Assembly: GCA_937927445.1 (NCBI GenBank)
Contig: CALAOB010000127.1
Coordinates: forward strand, 1-32,972
Source: an uncultured Oribacterium sp.
GTDB taxonomy: Bacteria; Bacillota; Clostridia; Lachnospirales; Lachnospiraceae
Direction: 5' to 3'
DNA length: 32,972 bases
Shown: one piece after another, positions 31,389 to 32,972 of the stretch
How the letters are laid out: each line of letters begins with the position of its first letter
Position numbering within the stretch: position 1 is the stretch's first letter
Made by a program: the position numbers and the translations under genes
Notes under the pieces: model-generated
Databases searched by the model: none
What the model saw: the letters and a program-made list of their open reading frames with translations, nothing else
Told to the model about the DNA's origin: nothing

Positions 31389-31417
31389 AGTATAACACCG
31401 CCGCCCCGGACTTTCAA
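31389..31417 (-). promoter_or_regulatory. yerC promoter
   Basis: On the minus strand TTGAAA (31417-31412), a 17-bp GC-rich spacer and TATACT (31394-31389). It gives a leader of about 95 nt. Confidence 0.65.
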
Positions 31418-31529
31418 GCAAATTACACGTAATCTGTGAAAGGAGACACTGCCATGGTTACTGTTCAGGCGGGCAGGGACTGTAACGTATCATGATAACA
31501 GGATACGCAGGATACACCGGCTTCCTCGC

Positions 31530-31559
31530 TTGAACTCGGATGAACTTCTGTGCTATAAT
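31530..31559 (+). promoter_or_regulatory. pcrA promoter
   Basis: TTGAAC (31530-31535), an 18-bp spacer and a perfect TATAAT (31554-31559), about 45 nt before the pcrA ATG. Confidence 0.7.
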
Positions 31560-31604
31560 TTCCGCACATTCGTTTTGATAAATAATCTGAGATTTAGGAG
31601 AGCT

Positions 31605-32972
31605 ATGGAAAATCTGGAGAGAATTCTGAATAAGGAGCAGTGTGAGGCAGTGCGCTGCACGGAGGGGCCGCTGCTGGTGCTGGCGGGTGCGGGCTCCGGG
31701 AAGACGCGTGTGCTGACGCATCGTGTGGCCTATCTCATCGAGAACTGTGGTGTCGCGCCGTGGAACATCCTCGCGATTACGTTCACGAATAAGGCGGCGG
31801 GGGAGATGCGGGAGCGTGTCGACCGGCTGATCGGGACGCAGGCGCGAGAGGTCTGGGTATCGACCTTCCACTCGATGTGTGTCCGCATCCTTCGGCGCTC
31901 CATCGATCGTCTCGGCTACAAATCGGATTTCTCCATCTATGATACGGATGATCAGAGGACGCTGATGAAGCAGGTGCTGAAGGAGCTCAGCATTGACCCG
32001 AAGATGTTTAAGGAGCGCGTGGTGCTGTCGGTGATTTCGGGTGCGAAGAACCGGGGCCTGAGTCCGCTTGAGTTCCGGAAGGAGGAGGCGAGCGGCGGGG
32101 ATCTCCGTATGCGGAAGATGGCGGACTGCTTCGAGCTCTATGAGAAGAAGCTGCACCAGAACGAGGCGCTCGACTTCGATGATCTCCTGCTGAAGACCGT
32201 GGAGCTGTTTGACACGGAGCCGGAGGTGCTTCAGTACTATCAGGAGCGCTTCCGCTACATCATGGTCGACGAGTATCAGGATACGAACGACATCCAGTTC
32301 CGTCTCGTGCATGCGCTCGCGAAGAAGTACCGGAATCTCTGCGTCGTCGGTGATGACGACCAGAGTATCTATGCTTTTCGTGGTGCGAACCTCGAGAACA
32401 TCCTGAGCTTCGAGAAGAGCTTCCCGGGCGCGCATGTGATCAAGCTTGAGCAGAACTATCGCTCGACCGAGAAGATCCTCGACTGTGCCAATGCAGTCAT
32501 CCGCCACAATCATGGCCGGAAGCAGAAGAAGCTGTGGACCGAGAAAAAGGGCGGTCCGGATGTCCGTTTCCAGGAGTTTGAGGGGGCCAATGATGAGGCA
32601 CAGGCGGTGATCCGGGAGGCCCGGAACTGCGGCAGGGCGTATCATGACCAGGCGGTACTCTATCGTACGAACGCGCAGTCGCGACTGCTCGAGGAGCAGT
32701 GCATCAAGATGAACGTGCCGTATCAGATCATCGGCGGTGTCAACTTCTACCAGCGCCGGGAGATCAAGGATGTTCTCGCGTACATGAAGCTGATCGCGAA
32801 CAGTGCGGATGATGTCGCCTTCGAGCGTATCATCAACGTGCCGAAGCGCGGCATCGGCGAGGCGACCCTCCAGAAGCTCCGGACCTATGCGGTGGATACA
32901 TCGACCGCGGAGCATCGCATCACCCTGCTGGAGGCTGCGGAGCGTGCACCGATGATCGGCATCGGTGGAAAG
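31605..32972 (+). CDS. pcrA: ATP-dependent DNA helicase PcrA/UvrD (partial, 3' end outside window)
   Basis: The first 456 residues of a superfamily 1 helicase for repair and rolling-circle replication; the gene runs off the right edge in frame. I translated it directly. Visible motifs: the Q-motif region LNKEQCEAV, Walker A AGAGSGKT (27-34), motif Ia ITFTNKAAGEM (58-68), VSTFHS (85-90), Walker B VDEYQDTN (221-228), motif III GDDDQSIYAFRGA (249-261) and motif IV QNYRST (283-288). IIGGVNFYQRREIKDVLAYMKL follows at about 378-399. AGGAG lies 4 nt before the ATG at 31605. UvrD-like relatives cannot be told apart without the C-terminus, but PcrA is usual in Firmicutes. Confidence 0.95.
   Translation, partial: MENLERILNKEQCEAVRCTEGPLLVLAGAGSGKTRVLTHRVAYLIENCGVAPWNILAITFTNKAAGEMRERVDRLIGTQAREVWVSTFHSMCVRILRRSIDRLGYKSDFSIYDTDDQRTLMKQVLKELSIDPKMFKERVVLSVISGAKNRGLSPLEFRKEEASGGDLRMRKMADCFELYEKKLHQNEALDFDDLLLKTVELFDTEPEVLQYYQERFRYIMVDEYQDTNDIQFRLVHALAKKYRNLCVVGDDDQSIYAFRGANLENILSFEKSFPGAHVIKLEQNYRSTEKILDCANAVIRHNHGRKQKKLWTEKKGGPDVRFQEFEGANDEAQAVIREARNCGRAYHDQAVLYRTNAQSRLLEEQCIKMNVPYQIIGGVNFYQRREIKDVLAYMKLIANSADDVAFERIINVPKRGIGEATLQKLRTYAVDTSTAEHRITLLEAAERAPMIGIGGK

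Larger units (their letters stand above)
31286..31604. other. Divergent yerC-pcrA regulatory region
   Basis: 319 bp holding the yerC promoter (31389-31417, minus), a leader of about 95 nt for yerC, a motif similar to the 11275/11689 repeat (GTTACTGTTCAGG near 31458), and the pcrA promoter (31530-31559). I see no gene here. Confidence 0.6.

Noticed and set aside
31454..31495. 13-codon open frame (MVTVQAGRDCNVS) with AGGAG in front, upstream of pcrA
   Set aside because: Lies before the predicted pcrA promoter and resembles the dispersed CGTAACAGTTCAG-type repeat more than a leader peptide.
31458..32915. 485-codon open frame on the minus strand opposite pcrA
   Set aside because: Shadow of the helicase gene. 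The plus-strand frame from 31605 carries all expected helicase motifs.
1..32972. CRISPR arrays, prophage genes, intact insertion sequences, tRNA or rRNA genes
   Set aside because: No regularly spaced repeats, transposase, integrase, phage structural gene or conserved tRNA/rRNA cores were seen on either strand.

Overview
The window looks like chromosome of a moderately GC-rich Firmicute, most likely an anaerobic member of the Clostridia (Lachnospiraceae-like). The basis is the gene order asp23-nusB-xseA-xseB-ispA-dxs-tlyA-nadK-argR-recN, the yerC/pcrA pair, TPP-riboswitch-controlled ThiW and ThiT transporters, and standard sigma-A promoters with AGGAGG-type ribosome binding sites. This assignment is an inference; there is no 16S rRNA gene in the window.

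Layout. (1) 1-3889: a thiamine salvage unit, sigma-A promoter -> TPP riboswitch -> terminator -> thiE-thiD-thiW-thiM. (2) 3890-6293: a long AT-rich spacer with terminator-like hairpins and a possible small RNA, then a CstA-type transporter. (3) 6351-8640: a promoter and a DtxR/IdeR-like palindrome ahead of a lone feoA and a membrane GGDEF-EAL protein, apparently one transcript. (4) 8641-9765, minus strand: thiT under a second TPP riboswitch. (5) 9903-11211: a ComEA-like protein and a BrnT/BrnA toxin-antitoxin pair. (6) 11212-11819: gene-free DNA bounded by a 13-bp inverted repeat. (7) 11820-21667: the conserved RNA/DNA-metabolism and isoprenoid operon. (8) 21883-24936: glycogen synthase, a spacer with three large hairpins, a YuiD-like membrane protein and a parvulin-type lipoprotein. 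(9) 24976-27799: degV, divergent from a membrane-anchored polysaccharide deacetylase. (10) 27864-29986: an AT-richer AraC regulator divergent from an aldo/keto reductase. (11) 30185-32972: a DUF1836 regulator that appears to be read from a leaderless mRNA, yerC on the minus strand, and the 5' part of pcrA, which runs off the window.

How the genes work together. The thi genes recover HMP (ThiD), thiazole (ThiW uptake, ThiM kinase) and thiamine (ThiT uptake), and join the two halves (ThiE). Both transcription units appear to respond to TPP. Dxs, in the central operon, is itself TPP-dependent and supplies ispA with isoprenoid precursors. The central operon lacks the sporulation genes (spoIIIA upstream, spoIVB/spo0A downstream) that flank it in many spore-forming Clostridia, which suggests a lineage that does not sporulate.

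I found no CRISPR array, tRNA, rRNA, prophage or intact insertion sequence. The most interesting non-textbook signals are the iron-box/feoA/c-di-GMP unit, the inverted-repeat element beside brnTA, the possible RNA upstream of cstA, the tandem hairpins in operon spacers, and the leaderless, palindrome-preceded DUF1836 gene.
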